Shown: piece by piece, positions 42,862-51,331 of the stretch
Layout: each line of letters begins with the position of its first letter
Position numbering within the stretch: position 1 is the stretch's first letter
Made by a program: the position numbers and the translations under genes
Notes under the pieces: generated by a model
What the model saw: the letters and a program-made list of their open reading frames with translations, nothing else
The model's database searches: none
Told to the model about the DNA's origin: nothing
Origin: Bacteroidota bacterium
GTDB taxonomy: Bacteria; Bacteroidota; Bacteroidia; Bacteroidales; Paludibacteraceae
Direction: 5' to 3'
Assembly: GCA_023459355.1 (NCBI GenBank)
Contig: JAEWUM010000030.1
Span: 1 to 64,000, forward strand
DNA length: 64,000 nt

Positions 42862-44892
42862 ATGAATGTATCGAATCAAAAAATAAATCAGGTATTTGCA
42901 GGTAAGGTAGTCCGTAAAGACCTCACCAACCGGATAAAAGGCAATGCAAGTGTACCCGCTTATGTGCTTGAGTACCTGCTGGGACAATATTGTGCCACAG
43001 ATGATAGTGAAACAATTGAACAAGGTGTGCAAACGGTGAAAGATATTATTGCCAAGCATTTCGTACACCGCGATGAGGCACAGGTTATCAAATCGACCAT
43101 ACGTGAAAAGGGCTCACACCGGATAATTGATAAAGTATCCGTGAAGCTCAATGATAAACTGGATCGATATGAGGCATCTTTCGCTAATTTGGGACTTAAC
43201 AAAATCATGCTTGTAACCGATTACATTAAAAGATTTCCCAAGTTGCTTTCGGAAGGTGTCTGGGCTATTGTAACCCTGAGCTACGCGCCTGTTGATGGGA
43301 AAGATACTTCTCCGTGGAATGTTGACAGCCTGAAACCCATCCAGATTTCATCGGTGGACATGGAAGAATACAAGCAACTCCGGAAACATTTCAATAAAGA
43401 AGAGTGGATGGATTTGTTGATGCAAACACTTGGACTGAATCCGGATGAGTTTACAAACCGGTCGAAATTATTGCAGCTTGCACGTCTGATCCCTTTTGCT
43501 GAAAACAATTACAATCTTATCGAGTTAGGTCCAAAGGGTACCGGAAAGTCGCATGTGTTCTCCGAACTTTCTCCACATGGCATTCTTATTTCGGGTGGCG
43601 AAGTGTCGAAAGCTAAGTTATTTGTCAACAACAGCAATGGTGAAATTGGGTTGGTAGGTTACTGGGATGTGGTTGCGTTGGATGAATTTGCAGGCAAAGC
43701 CAAGAAGTCTGATTTAGGCTTGGTGGACATTATGAAGAACTATATGGCCAACAAATCTTTCTCTCGTGGTACCCATGTGATGCAGGCTGAAGCATCCATC
43801 GTGATGGTGGGTAATACCGATCATTCGGTGCCCCACATGCTCAAACATACCGACCTGTTTGATGCACTGCCCAAGGATTACTACGACACCGCATTCCTGG
43901 ATCGTGTGCATGCCTATCTGCCCGGCTGGGAGACTAAAAAACTGCGCAACGAAATGTTCTCCAACGATTTCGGTTTTATAGTTGATTATTTGGCTGAAAT
44001 ACTGAAAAACATGCGTAAAGAAGATTTCACCAAAGCCTATCAGCAATATTTTGAGTTATCGACCACCATCACCACCCGTGATAAGTCGGCCATCGAGAAA
44101 ACTTTTTCGGGATTGGTGAAGATTATCTATCCAAATAGTGAATACACACAAGAGGAAGCCAAAGAACTGATGGACTTTGCCATTGAATGTCGTAAGCGGG
44201 TGAAAGATCAACTCCGCAAAATGGATGAGACTTTCAATGATGAGGTGGTTGATTTTGAATACCGTACCAGGGACGGAAAACTGCACCAGATTGAAACCCT
44301 GGAAGTAATGGAATACGGCGATGCAAAACTCAATATTCTACCTGTGGCTAAGCGGATACCTGTACAAGAGACTAAAACAGATGTGGATAAACCTGATAAA
44401 AAATCCCTGAAAGACTTCAACCAGACCATCAGGGACAACCAAACCAATATCAGTTATAAGGGTCTCTTCGGAGATTACTTGGTGGGTGCTACTGAATACG
44501 TCATCAAAGATCCCTACATCAGGCTATCGCATCAAATGCGAAACTTTGTTGAGCTTTGTCGGTTGATTGCTGAGCTGAAAGTAGAAGACGATGAAATCAC
44601 GCTACACCTGATTACCAACAACGATCCCGAGTTCGTCGAAAGCGCCCATCAAAACTTTACCGAGTTAGCCGATTCACTGGCTGACATTGGAATTGTATTT
44701 ACTTACGAACTAAACGAATCTATCCACGATAGGAGTATTGAAATGAACAACGGCTGGAAGGTCATACTTGGTCGTGGATTGGATATCTGGCAAAAAACAA
44801 ACGGAAGATATGATATTGCCGAGTTTTATCAGGAAAAGAGGTTATGTAAGGAGTTTGAGATTACGGTGGTGAATATGCAAAATATTCCCTAA
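42862..44892 (+). CDS. brxL: BREX Lon-like AAA+ protein BrxL with MIT_C-like tail
   Basis: Last gene of the type 1 BREX operon. BrxL is an AAA+ ATPase with Lon-protease-like features that binds DNA. Of 676 residues, Walker A is GPKGTGKS (223-230, Lys229) and Walker B is DVVALDEFAG. Sensor region VMVGNTDHSV and the FLDRVHAYLPGWE segment follow. The expected serine-lysine Lon dyad region is not clear, as in other BrxL proteins. The final 150 residues (ATEYVIKDPYIRL ... HDRSIEMNNGWKVILGRGLDIW) resemble the phospholipase D-like MIT_C domain found fused to Bacteroidota BrxL. No gene lies between its stop and the terminator beside tRNA-Asp. Confidence 0.93.
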   Translation: MNVSNQKINQVFAGKVVRKDLTNRIKGNASVPAYVLEYLLGQYCATDDSETIEQGVQTVKDIIAKHFVHRDEAQVIKSTIREKGSHRIIDKVSVKLNDKLDRYEASFANLGLNKIMLVTDYIKRFPKLLSEGVWAIVTLSYAPVDGKDTSPWNVDSLKPIQISSVDMEEYKQLRKHFNKEEWMDLLMQTLGLNPDEFTNRSKLLQLARLIPFAENNYNLIELGPKGTGKSHVFSELSPHGILISGGEVSKAKLFVNNSNGEIGLVGYWDVVALDEFAGKAKKSDLGLVDIMKNYMANKSFSRGTHVMQAEASIVMVGNTDHSVPHMLKHTDLFDALPKDYYDTAFLDRVHAYLPGWETKKLRNEMFSNDFGFIVDYLAEILKNMRKEDFTKAYQQYFELSTTITTRDKSAIEKTFSGLVKIIYPNSEYTQEEAKELMDFAIECRKRVKDQLRKMDETFNDEVVDFEYRTRDGKLHQIETLEVMEYGDAKLNILPVAKRIPVQETKTDVDKPDKKSLKDFNQTIRDNQTNISYKGLFGDYLVGATEYVIKDPYIRLSHQMRNFVELCRLIAELKVEDDEITLHLITNNDPEFVESAHQNFTELADSLADIGIVFTYELNESIHDRSIEMNNGWKVILGRGLDIWQKTNGRYDIAEFYQEKRLCKEFEITVVNMQNIP

Positions 44893-44920
44893 AGGACGTA
44901 GTGCAAATATGGTGCAAATC

Positions 44921-44974
44921 GCAAAATCAAACAAGCCAACCTTTTGTTTATCAAAAGATTGGCTTGTTGCTTTG
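44921..44974. terminator. Shared bidirectional hairpin between brxL and tRNA-Asp
   Basis: AACAAGCCAA (44930-44939) pairs perfectly with TTGGCTTGTT (44959-44968). An inner CTTTTG/CAAAAG stem and an outer GCAAA/TTTGC extend it. The hairpin could end the brxL transcript on one side and the tRNA transcript on the other. Confidence 0.75.
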
Positions 44975-45048
44975 CGGTATGGACGGGACTCGAACCCGCG
45001 ACCCCCTGCGTGACAGGCAGGTATTCTAACCAGCTGAACTACCACACC
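44975..45048 (-). tRNA. tRNA-Asp (GTC anticodon)
   Basis: The 74-base minus-strand sequence folds as a complete cloverleaf. The acceptor stem is GGTGTGG/CCATACC with one G-T pair, and the D-arm contains TAGTTCAGCTGGTTAGA. The anticodon arm is CTGCCTGTCACGCAG with GTC, and the T-arm is GCGGGTTCGAGTCCCG. CCA is not encoded. Its 3' end faces the BREX locus, a classic integration boundary, but I see no integrase gene and no second copy of its 3' end. Confidence 0.96.
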
Positions 45049-45158
45049 GTTTTTATGGGGCATTGTTCTCAAATGCGCTGCAAAGATAGGTGATTTTTTT
45101 GTTTGTACAATGCTTTTCAGAAAATATTTTTCAAATTTTTATACAAAAGAATCCGGAA

Positions 45159-45767
45159 TTATTTTTTTACTTTGATTCCACAACCTACCGCCACTGTAAC
45201 CGCTTTTTTTACAGGCTTTTTGTTCAACAGGGCTTCAACAGCGTCTTCCACGTATTTTTCTGATACATCGTTGGCATCTTTGTAATTATTGTCGATGGCG
45301 CCGGTATATTTTACCACCAACTGCTTTTTTTCTTTTTGCAGGATAAAGACATGGGGCGTTTTGGTGGCGCCATATTGCGGGAAAATTTGTTGTCCGGCAT
45401 CAACTAAATAGGGGAATGTGAACTTCTTTTCGGCATGCTTTTTTTGCATGGCTTCAAAACTATCGCTCGTTGATACTGCCGGGTCATTCGGATTGATGGC
45501 AATGACAGGATATCCTTTGGCTTTGTATTTCTGATCTAATGCAATCAGCCGGCTTTCGTAGGCTTTGGCATAAGGACACTCATTGCAGGTGAAAACGACA
45601 ATGAATCCCCTGGCATCTTTGTAATCGGCAAGCGATACCATGCGTTCATCCACATTTTTCAACCTGAAATCGGTGGCTGTATCTCCGGGTTTGTAACCTT
45701 GTGCGTAGAGCGAAAGCGTAATGAACGACAATAAGGTCAGTAAGGTCAATTTTGATCTTGTTTTCAT
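45159..45767 (-). CDS. Exported AhpC/TSA-type thioredoxin-fold protein
   Basis: A 202-residue protein with an N-terminal signal peptide (LTLLTLLSFITLSLYAQG) and a thioredoxin/peroxiredoxin-like fold. The opening is GDTATDFRLKNVDERMVSLADYK (about residues 28-50), then VVFTCNECPYAKAYESR with a CxxC pair, INPNDPAVSTSDSFEAM, and the cis-proline strand TKTPHVFILQ. It probably acts in the periplasm as a thiol oxidoreductase or peroxidase-like protein of unknown substrate. It lies seven bases after a second thioredoxin-fold gene on the same strand, so the two are likely co-transcribed. A tRNA gene follows. Confidence 0.88.
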   Translation of the reverse strand: MKTRSKLTLLTLLSFITLSLYAQGYKPGDTATDFRLKNVDERMVSLADYKDARGFIVVFTCNECPYAKAYESRLIALDQKYKAKGYPVIAINPNDPAVSTSDSFEAMQKKHAEKKFTFPYLVDAGQQIFPQYGATKTPHVFILQKEKKQLVVKYTGAIDNNYKDANDVSEKYVEDAVEALLNKKPVKKAVTVAVGCGIKVKK

Positions 45768-45774
45768 ACATCCG

Positions 45775-46278
45775 TTATTTTAAATATTGATCAATAATGG
45801 TTATTAATTCTGCTTTGTGGAGTTGCTTTTCCACGAATTTCAGTTTCTCGCCGTTTTTGTAGAAAACGGTAGCGGGTATGGAACCGGACCAGCTTTTGTC
45901 CACCTTTGGCATCCAGTAATTCATGCGTTTGGTGTCGTCGAGCAGATATACATCGGCAGTTATCTGATTATCTTTCAGAAATGGTAAAACTTCCGATTTC
46001 AGGTTGTCTTTGTCATCCACTGAAACCAAAATCATCTTGAAATCCTTTCTGGAGGAGAGTTTGTTGTTGACTTCCATGAAATCCGGAATTTCCCTTACGC
46101 AGGGTCCGCACCAGGTTGCCCAGAAATTGACGACGTACAACACATCATCTTGTTTGTCCGTAATTTTTTCTAAAGCCTCGTATTTTATGACCCCCTTAAA
46201 GCTGTCTGCTGGTTTATCCTGTGCGTGTACTGCAAATAGTAAACCTGATGTCAGTAATGTTATGATTAATCTGTGCAT
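45775..46278 (-). CDS. TlpA/ResA-like periplasmic thioredoxin
   Basis: A 167-residue exported thiol-disulfide oxidoreductase. The signal peptide (LIITLLTSGLLFAVHAQ) is followed by the thioredoxin core with NFWATWCGPCVREIPDF and the WCGPC redox pair. The later strand SIPATVFYKNGEKL contains the cis-proline. ResA/TlpA proteins reduce cysteines of apocytochromes or other exported proteins. The substrate here is unknown. It forms a tight pair with the peroxiredoxin-like gene downstream. Confidence 0.9.
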   Translation of the reverse strand: MHRLIITLLTSGLLFAVHAQDKPADSFKGVIKYEALEKITDKQDDVLYVVNFWATWCGPCVREIPDFMEVNNKLSSRKDFKMILVSVDDKDNLKSEVLPFLKDNQITADVYLLDDTKRMNYWMPKVDKSWSGSIPATVFYKNGEKLKFVEKQLHKAELITIIDQYLK

Positions 46279-46427
46279 GTATCTTATTGTTAAATTGTTG
46301 TTGTAATTCTGTATTGATTACAATTATACATTCAACTTAAAACAGGCTTGATTTGTTCTGGAATAAACAATTTTTATAATTTAGGTGAATCAGGACTTGT
46401 GAAGTGGTTTCTTCTCTGCGTTCACTT
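46279..46427. other. Gene-free upstream region of the TlpA-like gene
   Basis: AT-rich non-coding DNA between the TlpA-like gene start and MITE copy B. I see no RNA gene here. Together with copy B and the pgk terminator it forms a 577-base gene-free stretch. Confidence 0.4.
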
Positions 46428-46637
46428 AGATCCCTCACTTCCGTTCGGGATGACAACGATTCAGTAAGGTCAAATACCGTCGCACTATTTTTCACTATAT
46501 GATTAGATTCTTCATGACGACGGTTCGAGAGTTCTTAGCACCCGTCGCTGCAAAAATAGAATAGTTTTTGCAGGCTTTTGCCGACGGGTAATATTAATAA
46601 AGTGAAAGTTGTCATCCCGAACGGAAGTGAGGGATCT
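46428..46637. mobile_element. MITE-like element, copy B (same orientation as copy A)
   Basis: A 210-bp element whose ends match copy A exactly (AGATCCCTCACTTCCG... and its reverse complement). The paired ends extend to at least 31 bp here because TT/AA flank both sides. The block GATGACAACGATTCAGTAAG and the next 20 or so bases are identical in A and B, while the middle 50 bases differ. It encodes no protein. Confidence 0.85.
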
Positions 46638-46787
46638 AATTTTTTATTGCTGATTCACATAATTTGTTTAATTTTTAAACAATACCGTTTTTCATTCACA
46701 AAAACAACTTATGTGGACTTATATGCCTTATATGGTTATATATTATTTCTTTATCGTTTTAATTGTTATCATGTTTACTGTTGTCCG

Positions 46788-46830
46788 TAAAAAAAAAGCA
46801 GACTTTCTCCTTCGCGGAAAAAGTCTGCTT
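46788..46830 (-). terminator. Intrinsic terminator of pgk
   Basis: On the minus strand AAGCAGACTTT (complement of 46820-46830) pairs with AAAGTCTGCTT (complement of 46796-46806) around a 13-base loop. It runs into a T tract (complement of the A run at 46789-46797). It lies 26 bases after the pgk stop. Confidence 0.9.
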
Positions 46831-46855
46831 AAATAAAACTTATTAATATAACGGA

Positions 46856-48115
46856 TTAGTATCCCCTGATGGCTTCGATGCCAGGCAATACACGTCCTTC
46901 GATGGCTTCTAATAAAGCGCCACCACCGGTTGAAACATAAGATACACCGTCGTATAAACCGAATTTGTTTACACAGGCAACTGAATCGCCACCACCTACT
47001 AATGAGAAGGCGCCGTTTTGGGTTGCTTCCACGATGGCATTACCTACTGCGCGTGAACCCGATGTGAAGTTGTCGAATTCGAAAACGCCGGTCGGACCGT
47101 TCCACAGGATGGTTTTGGATGCTTTGATTACATCGGCGAAGATTTTCTCCGTTTCAGGACCGATATCCAGCCCTTCCCATCCTGCAGGAATTTCACCTAC
47201 ATTCACGAAGTCGGTATTTGCATCATTGCTGAAGCTGTCGGCAATTTTGGCGTCAACGGCTAATACCATCTTCACGTTGTTTTTCTTTGCTTTTTCGAGC
47301 AATTCGAGTGCTAAATCGAGCTTGTCGTCTTCGCAAATCGAGTTACCCACTTTACCGCCGAGGGCTTTGGTGAATGTGTATGTCATACCACCGGCGATAA
47401 TCAGGTTGTCAACCTTGGTCAGCAGGTTCTCGATGATTTCAATTTTGGATGAAACTTTTGAACCTCCCATGATGGCGGTGAACGGACGAGCCGTATCTTT
47501 CATGATTTTCTCAACAGCATTCACTTCCTTTTCCATCAGATAACCAAACATTTTGTTGTTTTCGTCGAAATGTTTAGCGATGAGTGCGGTCGAAGCGTGG
47601 GCGCGGTGAGCAGTTCCGAAAGCGTCGTTAACATAGCAATCGGCATAAGATGCCAGGGTGGCAGTAAATTTCTTCTGGCTTTCCTTTACAGCTTTCTTAG
47701 CTTCTGCTTTTTCTTCTTCAGTAGCAAATTCGCCACGTGGTTTTCCTTCTTCTTCAGCATAGAAACGCAGGTTTTCGAGCAACAAAGCCTCGCCGCCTTT
47801 CAGGCCGGCAGCCAGTGCCGCTGCTTCTTCGCCCATGCAGTCGGGTGCAAATTTCAAATCCACACCTAATAGTTTGGATACGTGCGGTACGATTACTTTC
47901 AGTGAGTATTTGGTATCCGGATTTTTCTTTGGACGACCCATGTGCGATGCAATAATCAGCGCGCCGCCATCCGCTAAAATCTTCTTCAGGGTAGGCAAGG
48001 CTGCCCGGATACGGTTGTCGTCTGTAATCTGGAAGTTCTCGTCGACAGGAACGTTGAAGTCCACACGAACGAAGGCCTTTTTGCCTGCGAAATTAAATTT
48101 GTCGATAGTTTGCAT
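46856..48115 (-). CDS. pgk: Phosphoglycerate kinase
   Basis: Glycolytic enzyme that transfers phosphate from 1,3-bisphosphoglycerate to ADP. The 419 residues match bacterial Pgk. The opening NFAGKKAFVRVDFNVPVDE, DDNRIRAALPTL, ASHMGRPK and LLENLRFY belong to the substrate-binding N-domain. GGSKVSSKI, NGPTGVFEF and the nucleotide-binding GGGDSVACVNKFG with STGGGALLE mark the C-domain. It ends at a strong terminator and purE lies upstream across a repeat-filled gap. Confidence 0.97.
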   Translation of the reverse strand: MQTIDKFNFAGKKAFVRVDFNVPVDENFQITDDNRIRAALPTLKKILADGGALIIASHMGRPKKNPDTKYSLKVIVPHVSKLLGVDLKFAPDCMGEEAAALAAGLKGGEALLLENLRFYAEEEGKPRGEFATEEEKAEAKKAVKESQKKFTATLASYADCYVNDAFGTAHRAHASTALIAKHFDENNKMFGYLMEKEVNAVEKIMKDTARPFTAIMGGSKVSSKIEIIENLLTKVDNLIIAGGMTYTFTKALGGKVGNSICEDDKLDLALELLEKAKKNNVKMVLAVDAKIADSFSNDANTDFVNVGEIPAGWEGLDIGPETEKIFADVIKASKTILWNGPTGVFEFDNFTSGSRAVGNAIVEATQNGAFSLVGGGDSVACVNKFGLYDGVSYVSTGGGALLEAIEGRVLPGIEAIRGY

Positions 48116-48129
48116 AATTTTTATTTATT

Positions 48130-48199
48130 TTGTCGCCAGTCGCCGGACACCAGTCGCCAGACCGGAGACCGGTGTCTGGAGTCTGGAGTCTGGTGACCA
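48130..48199. repeat. Intergenic CAGTCGCC / GTCTGGA repeat patch
   Basis: Short imperfect units (CAGTCGCC, then GTCTGGA in three near-tandem copies) fill the gap between purE and pgk and can fold back on themselves through CCAGAC/GTCTGG. A related patch lies at 11505-11545. Confidence 0.55.
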
Positions 48200-48201
48200 T
48201 A

Positions 48202-48708
48202 TTAATTAGTTTTAAATTCGTATTTTACCTTTTTCAATTCCTGATTGGCCTCCACGATTTTCTTTTTCAGGTTTTCTTTGTAGGCAATCAGTTTTTCCTG
48301 CAACGCCACATCGCCTGTGGCCATCATTTGCACGGCAAGGATAGCCGCGTTTTGAGCACCGTTGATGCCAACTGTTGCTACCGGAATGCCCGGAGGCATC
48401 TGCACAATGGCAAGGAGTGCATCCATACCATCCAGGCTGGCATTGATGGGTACACCGATAACCGGAAGGGTGGTCATCGATGCGATAACTCCCGGTAAGT
48501 GTGCTGCCATACCAGCTGCAGCAATAATCACCTGAATGCCGTTTTCACGGGCTTTGGTCGCAAAAGCTTCCACTTCTTTGGGTGTTCTGTGTGCCGACAA
48601 AGCATTGATTTCAAACGGAATCCCGAATTCATTCAACAATGCGGCAGCCTTTTCCATCACCGGCAGGTCAGATGTGCTACCCATAATAATACTTACTTTT
48701 GGGGTCAT
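48202..48708 (-). CDS. purE: N5-carboxyaminoimidazole ribonucleotide mutase
   Basis: Class I PurE, which moves the carboxyl group of N5-CAIR to give CAIR in purine synthesis. The 168 residues begin with VSIIMGSTSDLPVM, the phosphate-binding loop with the catalytic serine region, followed by SAHRTP with the conserved histidine and by AAAGMAAHLPGVIA. VGINGAQNAAILAVQMM is the usual C-terminal helix. The partner purK is not in the window. Confidence 0.96.
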   Translation of the reverse strand: MTPKVSIIMGSTSDLPVMEKAAALLNEFGIPFEINALSAHRTPKEVEAFATKARENGIQVIIAAAGMAAHLPGVIASMTTLPVIGVPINASLDGMDALLAIVQMPPGIPVATVGINGAQNAAILAVQMMATGDVALQEKLIAYKENLKKKIVEANQELKKVKYEFKTN

Positions 48709-48762
48709 ATAAAATATGATGTTTAAATGTTTAAAAGTTCAATAGTTACTTTGCTATTTGCA

Positions 48763-48900
48763 GTCATTGCGAGGAGTTCACAAAGTGAACGACGTGGCAA
48801 CCCCCTCGAACCTGCAATTAGTTTCTCAGCCTGTCGTTTTCCGCTTTCCGCTTTCCGCTTTCCGCTTTCCGCTTTCAGTTATTCGCTATTCGCTAAAAAA
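48763..48900. repeat. GTCATTGCGAG fragment plus five-copy TTCCGCT array
   Basis: A palindromic GTCATTGCGAGGAG...GTGGCAACCCCC unit at about 48765-48806 is followed by five tandem TTCCGCT heptamers (about 48835-48875) and ATTCGCT units. The heptamer is the complement of the GGAAAGC type at 1661-1692 and 16697-16725. The stretch lies between gcvH and purE and codes for nothing visible. Confidence 0.7.
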
Positions 48901-48901
48901 C

Positions 48902-49279
48902 TTACCCAACTAACGCCGCGTACGCTTCAGCAGAAAGCAGGTTGTCAAGTTGTGCTGCGTCAGCAATGGACAGTTTAACCATCCAGCCTGCGCCGTAAGG
49001 ATCGTTGTTCACCAATTCCGGTTCGTTTTCCAACGCGCTGTTTAGTTCCAGTACCTCGCCGGAAACCGGCATAAACAACTCCGATACGGTTTTTACAGCT
49101 TCTACAGTTCCGAAAACTTCACCTTCAGCCAGTGTTTCGCCAATTGTTTCAATTTCAATATAAACGATTTCACCCAGTTCGTTCTGAGCATAATCGGTAA
49201 TGCCCACATACGCAACCTCACCTTCCACACGAATCCATTCGTGTTCTTTGGTGTACTTTAATTCAGCCGGAATATTCAT
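48902..49279 (-). CDS. gcvH: Glycine cleavage system H protein
   Basis: Lipoyl carrier of the glycine cleavage complex, shuttling the aminomethyl group between P, T and L proteins. The 125 residues show YTKEHEWIRVEGEVAYVGITDYAQ at the start (broken over about residues 9-32), GEIVYIEI, and the lipoylation site VEAVKTVSELFMP with the modified lysine. ELVNNDPYGAGWMVKL ends the fold. The gcvP and gcvT genes are elsewhere. Confidence 0.96.
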   Translation of the reverse strand: MNIPAELKYTKEHEWIRVEGEVAYVGITDYAQNELGEIVYIEIETIGETLAEGEVFGTVEAVKTVSELFMPVSGEVLELNSALENEPELVNNDPYGAGWMVKLSIADAAQLDNLLSAEAYAALVG

Positions 49280-49301
49280 GATAATTGTTTTTATGATGTT
49301 A

Positions 49302-50402
49302 TTAAATTGATACCTTACAATACAAGGGAAAATGATCAGAATTACGTATTTTGTTGTCTATTTTAAAGGATTTAATTTCAATGGATGCATTATATAAAAT
49401 GTGATCAATGCGAAATTTTAGAATAGAATCGCTGAATGTCCATCCCAATCCGAATCCATTGGCAACGAAAGCGTCCTGCATTTTTCCCCTGATGGTTGAG
49501 TAGGTGTAGGAACCGGGGACATCGTTGAAATCCCCTACAACCATAACCTTATTGGGCGATTTGGCAATTTCTGCTGCTACCATATCAGCCTGTTTAGCTC
49601 TGATACGATAAGCCCCACCCAGTTTTCTCGAGAAATGCATGGTCGTTCCTTTGATGTTTTCGGTGTCGAAATTATCTTTCAGTCTGACCGCCATTACCTT
49701 GTCGTTTTCCGTAATCTTGTTGGATTCGAGGTGACAGTTAAAAATACGGATGGTTTCTCCTTTGATTTCAATATCGGAAACGATGGTCGTGTTAAATTTC
49801 GAATCGTATGCTAAAACCGATTTTTCAACAATGGGAAATTTTGAAAATGTTGCATTGCCAAAATATGACCAACCCGTATTAACCTTAAAATGAATATGAT
49901 GATAGGGGTATTTTTTGAAAACCCGGCGTAAATCGTCCTCAGTAAGGTGTTCATTGCTTGTGCTCGCTGAATATTCCTGTATGCAGAGTATATCCGGATC
50001 TTTCTCCAGCATATATTGTATGACAGGATTGGGCTTTGCTTCCGTATGTTTAGCCATCATGGCATTTGCATAGGTATTATAGGTCATCAGCGAAAACGTA
50101 TATTCCCCTTCATAATTTTCGGTATTTCTGAAGTTAACAGGGAAAGTATTCCTTACGATGTGCCAACACAACAGGATAACAGACAAAGAAATCAGAAAGT
50201 GCCATTTTTTAAAAGCAATCCAGAAAAATATAAAAAAGATGTTCAAAGGAATGAGCGCAGGCAGCAGGAGTGTTGTGTAGGCCGGTATCAGTAACTTTTC
50301 CGGGCTAACCCGGGAGGCAATAAATGCCATGACCATGAGCGCGGCTACAGCCAGGTTTGTTGTAATGAACAATAATTTTATCAGTCCTTTGCCCAGGTTC
50401 AT
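49302..50402 (-). CDS. Endonuclease/exonuclease/phosphatase-family membrane protein
   Basis: A 366-residue protein. About the first 90 residues form three hydrophobic helices, and the rest is an exonuclease-endonuclease-phosphatase domain. Motifs are MTYNTYANAM (the LNxN-like metal site), CIQEYSAS with the catalytic glutamate, FNCHLESNK, VVGDFNDVPGSYTY and the final NSDHFPLYCKVSI with the Asp-His pair. The catalytic domain probably faces the periplasm. The substrate is unknown. It lies 28 bases from the rhomboid gene upstream on the same strand. Confidence 0.88.
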   Translation of the reverse strand: MNLGKGLIKLLFITTNLAVAALMVMAFIASRVSPEKLLIPAYTTLLLPALIPLNIFFIFFWIAFKKWHFLISLSVILLCWHIVRNTFPVNFRNTENYEGEYTFSLMTYNTYANAMMAKHTEAKPNPVIQYMLEKDPDILCIQEYSASTSNEHLTEDDLRRVFKKYPYHHIHFKVNTGWSYFGNATFSKFPIVEKSVLAYDSKFNTTIVSDIEIKGETIRIFNCHLESNKITENDKVMAVRLKDNFDTENIKGTTMHFSRKLGGAYRIRAKQADMVAAEIAKSPNKVMVVGDFNDVPGSYTYSTIRGKMQDAFVANGFGLGWTFSDSILKFRIDHILYNASIEIKSFKIDNKIRNSDHFPLYCKVSI

Positions 50403-50430
50403 AAATGCTAACTGTTGAATATGGTGAAAT

Positions 50431-51315
50431 TCACCCTTTGCCTTGTTCGAATAATTTTCTCTTTTCTTCTGATGTCAGACTCCCGTATCCGGATGTTTTT
50501 ATTTTGTCCAGAATGCGATCGATCTCTTCAATGTTTTTAGCTTTGGTCATGTTGTAGTCCGCGTCCGACATTTTTTTGCCGTATGCCGCTGTGTGTTTCA
50601 CCTTTAACTTGCGGGGTTTAAAGAGATTAGACAGCCTGTCCATGAGCTTGTTGAAAGATTTGGTATGATCTTTTCCGCGTCGCAAAGATACAATAAAAAA
50701 ATAACCGTACAAAGCGCCTCCCAGATGTGCCAATTCGCCACCCGCGTTACTTGAGGTGATGCCGAAAAAGCTAATCAGTACCGCTGCAATAGCGATGTAC
50801 TTCAGTTTCACGGTTCCAATCAGTAGAAACCGCATTTCCATATTGGGAGCCTGCAACGCGGTAGCAACGATAATGGCCATGATAGAACCGGATGCGCCCA
50901 TCAGGATGCTGATATCCGCCATTTGTGAGAAGAGCGGAAAGATATTATAGGCGACGATATAGGTAAGTCCGGCAACCAAACCGCCGAAAAAATACAATCC
51001 GAATAACTGTTTCCCTGTAAAAAACATCATAAACAATTTCCCAAACCAAAAGAGGGCAAATAGGTTAAACAGGATGTGAAAGAAATCCTTGTGCAGAAAC
51101 ATGTAGGTTACCAGTGTCCACGGTTTGAGCAGCAGGGCGCCGAAATTGGACGGTAATGCCAGAAAAGGAAAAATAAAGTCTCCCTGCAGGGTGAAAAGCC
51201 GCATGACAATCAGGAAGATTTGCAGCGTCAGGTACAGGGCTACATTCAGAAAGATCAGCCTGGTAACGGCATTTCCCTGCCGGTAAGTTTGTTTCAGATT
51301 TTCTATCAGGTTCAT
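50431..51315 (-). CDS. Rhomboid-family intramembrane serine protease
   Basis: A 294-residue six-helix membrane protein. The catalytic serine is in MGASGSIMAI (about residues 139-148). The partner histidine lies in ELAHLGGALYGY (about 194-205). A cytoplasmic C-terminal extension of about 80 residues is basic and helical, and includes NMTKAKNIEEIDRILDKIK, a tail common in Bacteroidota rhomboids. It cleaves membrane-protein substrates, none of which can be named. A second rhomboid gene lies 16 bases upstream. Confidence 0.93.
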   Translation of the reverse strand: MNLIENLKQTYRQGNAVTRLIFLNVALYLTLQIFLIVMRLFTLQGDFIFPFLALPSNFGALLLKPWTLVTYMFLHKDFFHILFNLFALFWFGKLFMMFFTGKQLFGLYFFGGLVAGLTYIVAYNIFPLFSQMADISILMGASGSIMAIIVATALQAPNMEMRFLLIGTVKLKYIAIAAVLISFFGITSSNAGGELAHLGGALYGYFFIVSLRRGKDHTKSFNKLMDRLSNLFKPRKLKVKHTAAYGKKMSDADYNMTKAKNIEEIDRILDKIKTSGYGSLTSEEKRKLFEQGKG

Positions 51316-51331
51316 AATCGTATTTTTTTAA

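Noticed and set aside
44842..45072. A 76-codon minus-strand frame across the tRNA
   Set aside because: It translates the tRNA-Asp gene and its hairpin; the RNA structure explains the sequence.
22672..46855. A complete integrative element or prophage covering the island
   Set aside because: No integrase, relaxase, conjugation or phage structural gene is visible and no repeated tRNA end was found.
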